Shown piece after piece: positions 16,480 to 24,040 of a DNA stretch of 24,132 bases (position 1 is its first letter; every line of letters begins with the position of its first letter). A model generated the notes under the pieces. It worked only from the letters and a program-made list of their open reading frames with translations. It was not told the origin of the DNA and searched no databases. The translations under genes and the position numbers were made by a program. This stretch comes from Pedobacter glucosidilyticus (GTDB taxonomy: Bacteria > Bacteroidota > Bacteroidia > Sphingobacteriales > Sphingobacteriaceae): the NCBI RefSeq assembly GCF_002483235.1, contig NZ_DLHN01000012.1:1-24132 (forward strand). Direction: 5' to 3'.

Positions 16480-16491
16480 AATTATTCCAAA
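16450..16491. promoter_or_regulatory. Inverted repeat spanning the regulator start codon
   Basis: TTTGGAATAATT (16450-16461) and AATTATTCCAAA (16480-16491) are perfect reverse complements with an 18-nt spacer that holds the start codon (16477-16479) and first codons of the Xre regulator. As DNA it is a good candidate operator for the dimeric regulator itself. As mRNA it would place the AUG at the base of the loop, just after a stem that contains the only GGA upstream of the start. Confidence 0.6.
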
Positions 16492-16688
16492 AGGAGTAAG
16501 TTTTTTGTCCTAAAAATTATTCTTATATTTGTTTTTTAAAGACAAAATATTATATTTACATATCTGATATTAAGAGATATATGTTGGTAATTGTATTTTG
16601 ATTGTTATACAATTTTTATAGGTATTTGATTTATGAGTCTTGTATTGAGAATGTAGGAGTTTTCAAAGGGTACAAGATGCAGAAGTCA

Positions 16689-16725
16689 AAGCCCATTTTT
16701 CTATATTTGTAATAGAAGTGGGCTT
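16689..16725 (+). terminator. Hairpin of 13 bp, terminator-like
   Basis: AAGCCCA (16689-16695) pairs with TGGGCTT (16719-16725), and TTCTAT (16699-16704) pairs with ATAGAA (16712-16717), leaving a 7-nt loop. A T-rich stretch GCTTTTGT follows. No gene ends just upstream on the + strand. On the - strand the stem would follow nothing annotated. It may be a terminator of a non-coding transcript or a boundary remnant. Confidence 0.35.
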
Positions 16726-16844
16726 GCTTTTGTACGTACCCAAGCCTTCCTACAGGTCTCAATGCGTATAAGGTGAGTCCCACTTCTATCCTCAAGAAGT
16801 TGTTATCTTAAGCTTCATAGTTCAAATGCCTCAATTTTTGAGCT

Positions 16845-16976
16845 ATGGGAAAACTAAACAAAACCTTTACGAAATATGCTAACACCTTTATAAAGGCGGT
16901 AACTGGTTTTGTAATCCCTACTTACAGTTTATCTTGTAAAAATCTATTCAAAAACATCATTAAAAGTCCGGTATAG
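16845..16976 (+). CDS. Possible 43-residue small peptide
   Basis: An ATG at 16845 opens 43 codons encoding a basic, partly hydrophobic peptide (MGKLNKTFTKYANTFIKAVT at its start) with one cysteine. The stop is 14 bp before the stem at 16990-17056 that ends in a T-run. The compact ORF-then-stem arrangement ahead of the redoxin/SusC/SusD genes could be a small gene with a terminator or a leader peptide with an attenuator. There is no clear ribosome-binding site and no recognisable family, so chance is a real alternative. Confidence 0.25.
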   Translation: MGKLNKTFTKYANTFIKAVTGFVIPTYSLSCKNLFKNIIKSPV

Positions 16977-16989
16977 GGTTTAAGACATC

Positions 16990-17056
16990 AACCGGTCTGG
17001 CCCATTGCATCCCAAGAAATAAGTTAAAAAGCTGTTAATAGCCCGGCCGGTTTTTT
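16990..17056 (+). terminator. Possible attenuator/terminator before the redoxin gene
   Basis: AACCGG (16990-16995) can pair with CCGGTT (17047-17052), which runs straight into T6 (17051-17056). The sequence CCGGCCGG (17043-17050) is also self-complementary. A GC stem followed by six T lies about 75 bp upstream of the likely redoxin start at 17133. The loop is about 50 nt, so the main stem is weak unless other pairing helps. Confidence 0.3.
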
Positions 17057-17132
17057 ATAGCAGAGAAGAATGGTAAATCATAACATTTCGACTCCGCTCC
17101 ATGTGACATTCTTAAACCCAAACACAAAAAAA

Positions 17133-17705
17133 ATGAACGATAAACATCGTATAGGATACTTATGGCCTTTTTTTAGGAGAGGCAAGACCATCAAACTCCT
17201 TGTATTACTGCTAGTTGTGGTAGTATTCAGCAAAAAAGCCAAAGCCCAGCAGGCTTTAGAAATTGGAGAGCAGCTACCAGCAGCAGCCTACCAGCAAGAG
17301 CCAAGCTTACAAGGCAAAGCCTTTTTGCTATTATTCATCAACTCTACCTGTAAAAACTTTCAGCAGCAATTGAAAGTAGCAGATAGCTTGGCTAAGAAAA
17401 CAAGCCTCAGCATACTAGCTGTTACCAAAGAAAGCCCGGCACAAATGAATAGCCAAATGCGGGAAGCTTACAGCGCAGGCAAAGGATTACGCTGGATCAT
17501 GGCAGACCACTATTGGCATCAGCTTTTTCCGCACCATATCGCTCCGCATCTGGTATGGATCAATCTGCAAGCTAAGGTAGCAGCCATCAGCCACAGTAGT
17601 GCCTTAAAAGAAGAAAATCTGCTGCAATTTAAGCGGCAGCAAAGCATCAAGCTGCCAATAAAAGCAGACCTCCTAAACTTTAACCCCATTTCTGAATCTC
17701 TTTAG
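17133..17705 (+). CDS. N-terminal half of a secreted thioredoxin-like protein, truncated at an inversion breakpoint
   Basis: The open frame runs from 17070 to 17705. The ATG at 17133 is preferred because it follows an A-rich leader and places a signal/membrane segment (TIKLLVLLLVVVVFSKKAKAQ) in the usual position. What follows is a thioredoxin-like fold (KAFLLLFINSTCKNFQQQLKVADSL; LSILAVTKE), but with a single cysteine where CxxC is expected. Codons after NFNP (CCC at 17685-17687) are not redoxin sequence; they are the antisense of susD. The missing C-terminal half is found inverted at 22073-22795. Joined at CCC the product would be 446 residues from 17070 (425 from 17133). In this orientation the gene is broken and its product probably non-functional. 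Confidence 0.75.
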   Translation: MNDKHRIGYLWPFFRRGKTIKLLVLLLVVVVFSKKAKAQQALEIGEQLPAAAYQQEPSLQGKAFLLLFINSTCKNFQQQLKVADSLAKKTSLSILAVTKESPAQMNSQMREAYSAGKGLRWIMADHYWHQLFPHHIAPHLVWINLQAKVAAISHSSALKEENLLQFKRQQSIKLPIKADLLNFNPISESL

Positions 17706-18794
17706 CAATAAGGTATTTAAATCTGCCATAGCAAGTGCCGTTTCATTTTGCCTTGCCAAGGCTTCTGCTCTATTTAGCAAGACTTCTGCCGTGGTTATAC
17801 CTGTAAACATGCTACTGCCGTTTTGCCCGCTATAATTTCCTTTAAACTGGAAAGTTCCGTCGGCGTTAGCTCTAAAGAAAAGCTGTTTACGTAAATCTTG
17901 TGCTTCATACTGCTGGTAAAGTTCTGGTGATATTCTACACCTGCTTGGGGCCAAAATAGTATAAACTCCTGTTGCATAAAATAGGGTCTCGGCATTTAAT
18001 CTTACAAAAGGGATATTTGAACTGGTATTGAGGCTATTGTAATCTATCAAACTATTGTTGATGGCTAAGGCACTATCGGCATAGGCTTTTACCATCGCAT
18101 AATCTTGTTTATACAAAGCTACCCTTGAGAGCAGTGCATAAGTATTACATCGGTCTGGGCGGGTAGCTACTATTCCCCTTGGTTCTAAGAGTCTGCCAGC
18201 TTCCTGTAAATCTGTGATGATTTTATCATAGCATGCTGCAACGGTATTTCTACGGTTTACCTGATTAAAATCGCTTGACAACCTAAGCGGTATACCTAGG
18301 TCTGTAGCTGCTGTTGCTTCCTGATAGGCGGGCCCAAATATCATCAATAGATGAAAGAAATTGTTTGCTCTGTGAAATAAAGCTTGGCCTTTTAGCTGTA
18401 ATGCCGCTCTTTCATTACCCGGATAACTATTTGCTGTTAAAGTTTCTAAAACCACATTACATGCTAAAATGGTATTATACATCCTTTGCCAGTTTCCGGC
18501 ATCTCCATCATCAGCCGTATTTCGCCAGAGGTAGATATTTCTTTCTCGCTCAAAGGGAAAGGAGTTAAAATCTGCATCGGTAAGAAAGTAGTTATCTGCT
18601 GCTCCTTCAGCTATAGCCGGAACGGTATTGATAAAGGTTTCATCCAACAGGGCTTGCAAATCATTCAGCTTTTGTGGGATTACCAATTGTTGATTGGGCT
18701 TTACTTCTAAAAAATCCTGACATGCGGTTAACATCCATAGCAACATGACAGTGGCTACAGAAAAGCGCTGTTTAAATATTTTTATGTTCATCAT
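17673..18794 (-). CDS. susD: SusD/RagB-like nutrient-binding lipoprotein, C-terminally truncated by inversion
   Basis: This is a surface lipoprotein of the SusD family, which caps the SusC channel and captures glycan or peptide substrates. The signal peptide has a lipobox LLWMLTAC with C25. CQDFLEVKPNQQLVIP is the standard mature start, and TPR-like helices follow (AALQLKGQALFHRANNFFHLLMIFG; CNTYALLSRVALYKQDYAMVKAYADSAL). The last true residues are EVLLNRAEALARQNETALAM..LNTLLLKRFRNG. After that GGG codon the frame reads only three codons of foreign sequence and stops. Family members have another 80-90 residues ending in 'RRKEL.FRGLRWYDLKRLN'; exactly this segment lies on the + strand at 22796-23056. 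It starts 25 bp after the SusC stop. Confidence 0.85.
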   Translation of the reverse strand: MMNIKIFKQRFSVATVMLLWMLTACQDFLEVKPNQQLVIPQKLNDLQALLDETFINTVPAIAEGAADNYFLTDADFNSFPFERERNIYLWRNTADDGDAGNWQRMYNTILACNVVLETLTANSYPGNERAALQLKGQALFHRANNFFHLLMIFGPAYQEATAATDLGIPLRLSSDFNQVNRRNTVAACYDKIITDLQEAGRLLEPRGIVATRPDRCNTYALLSRVALYKQDYAMVKAYADSALAINNSLIDYNSLNTSSNIPFVRLNAETLFYATGVYTILAPSRCRISPELYQQYEAQDLRKQLFFRANADGTFQFKGNYSGQNGSSMFTGITTAEVLLNRAEALARQNETALAMADLNTLLLKRFRNGVKV

Positions 18795-21700
18795 TTTTAT
18801 TGTTATATATTATTTCTTCTTAATAGCTAGCTCTTAAACCTATGGCAAATGTGGCCCGGGCCGGAATATTTCTACCATAGTCTGGGTCTATACCTGTTTT
18901 TGATGCCTGCCATAGTATCCCCAAATTACTAGCATAGGCAAATAGCTCTGTTTGTTGTGGCATCCATTTACGGCCTTTACTTTTGGGCTGATAGCTGAGG
19001 CGTAAATCTTGCAGGCGGAGATGGTCTGCCTTTTCTATCAATGTTTCAGTATTTCCATAGAAGGCATCTCGCTGACTGTTTAAAGGATACAGGAATGCGG
19101 GTACACTTGTTCTTTGTTCATCACCTGGCTGCTGCCAACGTAAATCGTAATCGGGATGGCTGTTACCTATACCCAAGCCGCTATAATCTATGGTTGGTCT
19201 TCTAAAGAAGTAGCGCAGTTTAAAACTTAAGCTTGCAGACAAACTCACTGGCCCATAAGTTAGGGTGTTTCTGAATATGCCATTATATAAAGGGATTGCC
19301 GAACCATGAAATACCAAATCTTCTACTGTAGTAGATGCGGTTATACTGGCATAATCTGTACTGGGCTGGCCATTTAAAATACCTCTGGCAGCCCCTGTTT
19401 GCGGGTCTAAACCTCCATTTTTATAGCTAAACAGTGGGTATACAATGAAATTTTCGAGCGGTAATATATTAGCTCCACTACTTACATAGCTTCGAGCTAT
19501 AAAATCATTTTCATAACGTTCTACCTCAGTTTGATTGTAAGTCAGCATTAACATGCTACGCCAAGAAAGCTTTCCTTTCAAATTGATACTGTTAAGAAGC
19601 AGTTCTGCCCCTTTACCTCTGGTAGAAGCGTTATTGATGGTATTAAAAGCAAAGCCTGTAGTGGGGTCTATAGGTTCTAAGGCCAATAAATTGTTTGTTC
19701 TTTTTTGGTAGATGTCTATACTACCACTGAATCTGTTATTTAAGCTCGCAAAGTCTAAAGCTAAATTGAGGGTATTTACCCTTTCCCATTGCAAGGCACT
19801 ATTAGGTGGATTGATGATACTTGCCATAGGCAAATTGGTAATGCTGTTTACAGAAGGGTCGTAACGTAAAACGGTTAAAGCAGAAATGCTGTTGTTAACA
19901 TTACCGCCCGAGCCATAAGATAAACGTAGTTTTAATAAAGGAAGCTTTTTCCAGTTATAAAAAGCTTCTTCATGGATATTCCAGGCGATACCCGCAGACC
20001 ATAGCGGTGTGCCTTTCTGGTTTGCTGCTACACCAAATAAATTAGAGGCATCTTTTCTGGCGCTTAAAGTAAGCAGGTATCGTTGCTGATAATCATATCC
20101 TAGCTGTGCATACAGGGAGGTGTTATGGTCTTTTAAACCTGTATTAAACTGATTATTGGGTATATTTCCTGCTAATGCTAAATTCCCAAAGGATGGATAT
20201 ACCGTATTGTAATTTACTAAAGCGTTGGTAAGAATATCTGGGTCATAACCGTATTGCCTAAAGGCCTCGCCTGTGGTTGTTAGTGCTCTTCGCTCTGCAC
20301 CAGCCATCATTTGAAGCTGATGTTTTTCTGCTATGCGTATATCGCCATCTAACTGAAAGCGTAAGGCATGGCTTTGTAAAACACTTTGGTTTTGGTCTAT
20401 GATGCCTCCTAGTGGTATATGACGCTGTACAATGGTTCCATTTAATTGTGTGTACTGGTTAATGAGGTTACGACTATAATAGCTATCCTGACTATAATAG
20501 TCTAGCTCTTGGCTTTTTTCTTGTTGATATTGATACCTTAAAGAAGCTTTTAAAATGGGTAACACACGCCAGTTGGCACTACTTTCCAGCGTGATGTTAT
20601 TTCTTTTGAGCTGGTTTTCTGCCTCGGTTAATTCCTGTAAAGGCCTGTAGGCCCAATCTAATAAAAATGGGTTGGCATCTATAATACTTTGCAGCGTTAG
20701 GCTTCTGTAGTCTTTATCTATGGCAAGGGCTTGTCCGTTATCATCTGCCAAACGGGCATAAGGGTAGAGGTTGAAGTTCCCTTGTCTGATTTGACCATAG
20801 CCTACCAAACTACGCGATCCATTCCGCTGGTTGTTTGCCTCTACATAGCTAACTGCTGTTTGTAGTTCCAGCTGTTTAAATAATTTTAAGCTTTGGTCTG
20901 CTTTAAAAGTATAGCGCTCTCCGCTATTGGTGTTTAAATGCTGCTGGTTACGGTCGTAACCTGCACTTACTAAAAAATGCTGCCCTGCACTTCCTCCTGA
21001 TATATGGACATTGTATTGCTGGTTGGTAGCTGGGCGGTAAACATAGCGACTAAAATCGTCTCTTACATCGTATTGTGATAGTGTGGCCCGCTGCTGGATA
21101 TAATCCGCTTCGCTTAAAGTTCCATTGGCTCTGGCTACCAATAGCTCTATACCGGGTGTAAGGGCGGGTAACCTTCTGTTGTTTAATAAAGCATTGTAAA
21201 AACCTCTGCTATAAAGAAAAGCTTCTGCTTCCAGATAAGAATTGGTATTGAGTTGCGGTAGGGCAAAAAGATCTGGCTGTTGGGTGTACTGATAGTTTTG
21301 GCTAAAAGATACTTTCGTTTTCTGCTCGTACCTTCCTTTTTTTGTGGTGATTACAATTACACCATTTCCTGCTCTGGCTCCCCAGATAGCTGCCGCAGCA
21401 GCATCTTTTAAAATCGTGATAGTCTCGATATCATTAGGGTTGATATTGTTGATATCCCCGGGATAAGGAAAGTTGTCTACCACTACTAAGGGTTCACTGT
21501 CTGCATTGATACTGGTAATTCCTCTGATGCTAAGCCGATTATTAACCCCCGATAAATTGGGAGAATTGCTTCGTCTATCAAATTGTAAAGTAGGTGTTAA
21601 GGCTTCCAGACGTTCTAAAATGTTTGCACCTGTGGCTCTTTGGATTTCTGTTTGTGAAATAGCTTCTGCACTACCCGTCATCCTACCGGGAGCTAAAGTT

Positions 21701-22798
21701 TGATAACCTGTACTAATGGTAACCATATTTAACGCTTGACTGCCCGGGCTTAAGCGAATGTTTACACTTGCCGGATAAGGTGCTTGAAGTTGGAGCTGTT
21801 GTTCCTGATAGCCTACGTAATGAACGACCAGACGGAGTGCTGTTTGGCTGGTACTGAAGGTAAAGCTACCGTCTTGCTGGCTTTGTACTTGTAAATCATC
21901 TGTTTTGATGCTTGCTCCTGCAAGCGGAGTACCTAAACTATCTGTGATGATACCTTTTAAGGTATAGCTGTTTTGCCCTCTGGCTGTGAGTAAGCTACAG
22001 AGGACTAAGATGGTGGAAAGCGTTAAAAGTTTTTGCATGTTCTTGATGTTTGGTTTAGTTTGTGATGGAATGTTAACGGGTTTCTGTAAAGACGATAAAC
22101 TTAACCTGCCTTTCTTGTACACTCAGTTGAAGTTGATAGGGCTTTAAAGCTGCATTTACCGTTGCCAGGTCTTCCATATCTTTTACTTTGAGTTGCAGGT
22201 CTATCCTGCCTGTATAGCCGGTTTCATCCAGTACAGGGATATGCCCCGGCTTGAAATTGTAATAGCTGGTGAGCGAAGTAAGGCTGGCATTGCGCAATTC
22301 TTTGAGTTCTTGCTGCCCCTCTAGGCTATTGTATACTTTCTGGGGTTTGGCAGGGGTGAGTGCTCCTGTTTTTTGCAGTACCCATACTTTTAATTGACGG
22401 TATTCTTCTCTGGTATTTAAGCCCAGGCTTTGGTTTAAGTCTGCTACTATTTTCTGTAGCCTGATGCTGTCTGGGGTATGCAGCGGTAGTACCGACTCGT
22501 AGCAATAGGCATAGCGCTGAGACCATACTTCTTTATCTAGCGAAGATAGCTCGGGCAGGTAGGCTGCTTTGTCTTTTACTTCCCAGAGCAAGCGGTTGGG
22601 TAGTACAAAAAAAGCTTTTTCAAATGCCATCAGGTAAATGCGGTAGAGCGGAAAGTTGATGATATAGGTACGTACAGTTTGTTTTACGCTATCTCTTTGC
22701 ACCCCATAGCTGCTACTTGCCCCTGCTAAATAGGGTTTTACCAGACTGTAATAGGCTGCTTGCCCCGGGTAGCGCTCTTGCAGCAGGGGTTCTTTGGG
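17685..22798. other. Inverted 5.1-kb segment
   Basis: The segment contains susD (5' part), susC and the C-terminal half of the redoxin gene on the - strand, while the remaining gene ends outside it are on the + strand. Both junctions lie in a CCCA/TGGG tetranucleotide: 17685-17688 and 22795-22798. Re-inverting at the shared CCC/GGG codon restores two complete reading frames (redoxin-DUF3738, 446 codons from 17070; SusD, 455 codons) around an intact susC. No longer inverted repeat is visible at the breakpoints and no recombinase gene is in the window. Confidence 0.8.
18820..22038 (-). CDS. susC: SusC/RagA-family TonB-dependent outer-membrane transporter
   Basis: This 1072-residue TonB-dependent porin imports SusD-bound substrate across the outer membrane. 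The start at 22038 is chosen over an upstream ATG at 22122 because it gives a clean signal peptide (MQKLLTLSTILVLCSLLTARGQ) and avoids overlap with the redoxin fragment. A carboxypeptidase-regulatory-like domain (YTLKGIITDSLGTPLAGASI) is next, then the plug: TGSAEAISQTEIQRATGANI, LSIRGITSINADSEPLVVVD, and ILKDAAAAAIWGARAGNGVI as the SusC signature. The beta-barrel continues to a C-terminal aromatic residue (FAIGLRASY). No frameshift is seen. The gene is intact but, with the segment inverted, is cut off from any promoter lying upstream of the redoxin gene. Confidence 0.92.
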   Translation of the reverse strand: MQKLLTLSTILVLCSLLTARGQNSYTLKGIITDSLGTPLAGASIKTDDLQVQSQQDGSFTFSTSQTALRLVVHYVGYQEQQLQLQAPYPASVNIRLSPGSQALNMVTISTGYQTLAPGRMTGSAEAISQTEIQRATGANILERLEALTPTLQFDRRSNSPNLSGVNNRLSIRGITSINADSEPLVVVDNFPYPGDINNINPNDIETITILKDAAAAAIWGARAGNGVIVITTKKGRYEQKTKVSFSQNYQYTQQPDLFALPQLNTNSYLEAEAFLYSRGFYNALLNNRRLPALTPGIELLVARANGTLSEADYIQQRATLSQYDVRDDFSRYVYRPATNQQYNVHISGGSAGQHFLVSAGYDRNQQHLNTNSGERYTFKADQSLKLFKQLELQTAVSYVEANNQRNGSRSLVGYGQIRQGNFNLYPYARLADDNGQALAIDKDYRSLTLQSIIDANPFLLDWAYRPLQELTEAENQLKRNNITLESSANWRVLPILKASLRYQYQQEKSQELDYYSQDSYYSRNLINQYTQLNGTIVQRHIPLGGIIDQNQSVLQSHALRFQLDGDIRIAEKHQLQMMAGAERRALTTTGEAFRQYGYDPDILTNALVNYNTVYPSFGNLALAGNIPNNQFNTGLKDHNTSLYAQLGYDYQQRYLLTLSARKDASNLFGVAANQKGTPLWSAGIAWNIHEEAFYNWKKLPLLKLRLSYGSGGNVNNSISALTVLRYDPSVNSITNLPMASIINPPNSALQWERVNTLNLALDFASLNNRFSGSIDIYQKRTNNLLALEPIDPTTGFAFNTINNASTRGKGAELLLNSINLKGKLSWRSMLMLTYNQTEVERYENDFIARSYVSSGANILPLENFIVYPLFSYKNGGLDPQTGAARGILNGQPSTDYASITASTTVEDLVFHGSAIPLYNGIFRNTLTYGPVSLSASLSFKLRYFFRRPTIDYSGLGIGNSHPDYDLRWQQPGDEQRTSVPAFLYPLNSQRDAFYGNTETLIEKADHLRLQDLRLSYQPKSKGRKWMPQQTELFAYASNLGILWQASKTGIDPDYGRNIPARATFAIGLRASY

Positions 22799-22828
22799 AG
22801 CTATACACCAATAGTGGTAAGTAATCAT
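22073..22828 (-). CDS. C-terminal half of the redoxin protein with a DUF3738-like domain, separated by inversion
   Basis: True sequence begins at KEPLLQERYPGQ (from 22795 downward); the codons before it (from ATG 22828) are antisense of susD and create an artificial start. The end of this frame, PVLDETGYTGRIDLQLKVKD...LKPYQLQLSVQERQVKFIVF, has the shape of DUF3738 (TIGR03435-like): a 'LLD.TGL.G.Yd' strand and a final 'L.L.L...k..v..lVi'. In known Bacteroidota proteins such a domain can follow a thioredoxin-like domain. The stop at 22073-22075 is 34 bp before the susC start, so the normal operon order is redoxin, susC, susD. Without its signal peptide and first 206 residues this part is unlikely to be exported. 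Confidence 0.72.
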   Translation of the reverse strand: MITYHYWCIAPKEPLLQERYPGQAAYYSLVKPYLAGASSSYGVQRDSVKQTVRTYIINFPLYRIYLMAFEKAFFVLPNRLLWEVKDKAAYLPELSSLDKEVWSQRYAYCYESVLPLHTPDSIRLQKIVADLNQSLGLNTREEYRQLKVWVLQKTGALTPAKPQKVYNSLEGQQELKELRNASLTSLTSYYNFKPGHIPVLDETGYTGRIDLQLKVKDMEDLATVNAALKPYQLQLSVQERQVKFIVFTETR

Positions 22829-23056
22829 GCAGCAGCCTTAGAAGTGATTTTGAGAGAAAGACGAAAGGAGCTCATCTTTAGAGGGTTAAGATGGTATGAC
22901 TTAAAACGTTTGAATTTGTCAGCAGCAACATCAACTACCTTAAGTAGAACAGTAGCCGGGCAAACCTACAGCTTATTACCTAATAGCAATGCTTATGTAT
23001 TTCCAATTCCATTAGATGTTATAGAAAGAGGAGGATTAGAACAAAATCCTAGATAG
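22796..23056 (+). pseudogene. susD: Displaced 3' end of susD
   Basis: From GGG (22796-22798) the + strand encodes about 85 codons: SYTPIVVSNHAAALEVILRE, then RRKELIFRGLRWYDLKRLN, and a final VFPIPLDVIERGGLEQNPR. This is the invariant C-terminus of SusD proteins. The open frame extends back to an ATG at 22760, but 22760-22795 is antisense of the redoxin gene. The fragment has no signal peptide and is not functional on its own. It completes the truncated susD at 17685-18794 without loss or gain of a codon. Confidence 0.85.
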
Positions 23057-23063
23057 GTAAACA

Positions 23064-23136
23064 AAACGAGGTTATCTCAAGTTTATTTCGAGTTTTTTTA
23101 GCAAAGCGAATGATACTTATAAAGATAACCCCGTTT
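23064..23136 (+). terminator. Convergent terminator region after susD
   Basis: AAACGAGGTTATCT (23064-23077) and AGATAACCCCGTTT (23123-23136) form a 14-bp stem with one mismatch. Inside it, CTCAAG..TTCGAG (23076-23091) is a small hairpin followed by seven T (23092-23099). The position between the + strand susD end (stop 23054-23056) and the - strand small secreted protein (stop 23143-23145) fits a bidirectional terminator. Confidence 0.55.
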
Positions 23137-23142
23137 CAAGCA

Positions 23143-23466
23143 TTAATCTCTCAAGCCTACATTAGCACTTGGAGTATTATTGCTAACAGCGGCATTGATT
23201 TCGGCAGCCAGAGTACTGGTAATTTCTGGCTGGTCGAAACCATTGTCTAATGCCCTGATAGCACAAACTTGCTGGTCGCCACCACAATCAGGTGCAGCAC
23301 TACCAGAGAGGACATAATTTTCAGACTGGGTAGGGTCGCCACTACCACTATACTGAAACCAAAGCTGTTCAGTTGCTTTACCACTATTGGCTTTAAAAGC
23401 AGAGAATAAAACAGCACCTGAGATTGCTGCTACAGTAATCATAGGAATGATGAATTTTTTCTTCAT
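23143..23466 (-). CDS. Small secreted protein, DUF6520-like
   Basis: The ATG at 23466 is preferred over the one at 23499 because it starts a short signal peptide (MKKKFIIPMITVAAISGAVL). The mature part of about 80 residues includes TEQLWFQYSGSGDPTQSENY and a cysteine pair in DCGGDQQVCAIRA. This matches my recollection of the DUF6520 group of small Bacteroidota proteins, which are often near redoxin and SusC/SusD genes; function unknown. The two cysteines could form a disulfide in the periplasm. It is transcribed towards the susD end and shares the terminator region at 23064-23136. Confidence 0.65.
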   Translation of the reverse strand: MKKKFIIPMITVAAISGAVLFSAFKANSGKATEQLWFQYSGSGDPTQSENYVLSGSAAPDCGGDQQVCAIRALDNGFDQPEITSTLAAEINAAVSNNTPSANVGLRD

Positions 23467-23857
23467 CTTTGATTTGGCTTTACTACACCTCGAAGCCATA
23501 GAGTTTTGAATTAAAGGTTTGAAAATGAATAGTTTGATTTTATGATAAATCCTTTAAGCAGTACCTGAACATAAGCTTTTATTCGACCTTGGCCTTTGCG
23601 GCAGTGCTGCATAAGCCTAAGCAGTTCCGTTGGTAGTAAAGGGCGCAGTCGAGAGCTTTTGTTTACTTTTTGCGGAGAAAATGCAAAGCATTCATGAAGG
23701 CAAAAGAAAAACATTAAACCCTTTGAATAAAAGTAAATGCCATTGCCCGGCATGAGGGCAGGCAAGGCTGTGCCTAAGGGATCATCATCTTAAAATTTCA
23801 TTCTTCAAAATCATAAATTAATGCCTACTCTGTTACAGGGTTTTCGGCGTTCTCCTA

Positions 23858-23875
23858 TTCATAAGGCCTTATGAA
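23858..23875. repeat. 18-bp perfect palindrome TTCATAAGGCCTTATGAA
   Basis: This uninterrupted self-complementary 18-mer lies 16 bp upstream of a terminator-like hairpin. It might bind a dimeric protein or be part of a non-coding transcript; nothing nearby settles which. Confidence 0.5.
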
Positions 23876-23891
23876 CAGATAAAGAAAAGTG

Positions 23892-23926
23892 AGTAGAGGA
23901 ACATTTTATGTTCCTTTACTTTTTTT
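23892..23926 (+). terminator. Rho-independent terminator-like hairpin
   Basis: GGAACAT (23898-23904) pairs with ATGTTCC (23908-23914), extended by AGTA (23892-23895) with TACT (23917-23920), then a run of seven T (23920-23926). This is the best terminator in the window, yet no + strand gene ends upstream within 800 bp other than the displaced susD end, which has its own terminator. It suggests an unannotated short + strand transcript. Confidence 0.6.
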
Positions 23927-24040
23927 GCCATTAATGAAGAACGAAGAAGCAATCTTTTTATATAGGCTACCTCCTCATATAGCATGACTGGTTGGTAAGG
24001 ACGATGCAACCTTTCCCATCCGTCATGTTGAGGTCTAATA

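Larger units (their letters stand above)
16492..17069. other. Non-coding region between the Xre regulator and the SusC/SusD locus
   Basis: About 580 bp contain no well-supported gene. Visible are a Bacteroidota-like -7 motif TATATTTG (16524-16531, + strand) with a TTG 16 bp upstream, a long hairpin at 16689-16725, a doubtful 43-codon ORF at 16845-16976, and a terminator- or attenuator-like stem at 16990-17056 just before the redoxin gene. Base composition rises in GC towards the right, marking the change from island to SusC/SusD DNA. Confidence 0.5.

Noticed and set aside
22036..22122. Upstream start of susC at 22122
   Set aside because: It would overlap the redoxin stop region and place 28 residues before a textbook signal peptide; the ATG at 22038 is the better start.
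22760..22795. ATG at 22760 as a real start for the displaced susD end
   Set aside because: The codons from 22760 to 22795 are antisense of the redoxin C-terminal half; the start is an artefact of the inversion junction.
23511..23765. 84-codon open frame on the - strand
   Set aside because: Peptide has no domain, signal or plausible composition, the start lies in non-conserved sequence, and the stretch reads like an intergenic repeat-type region.
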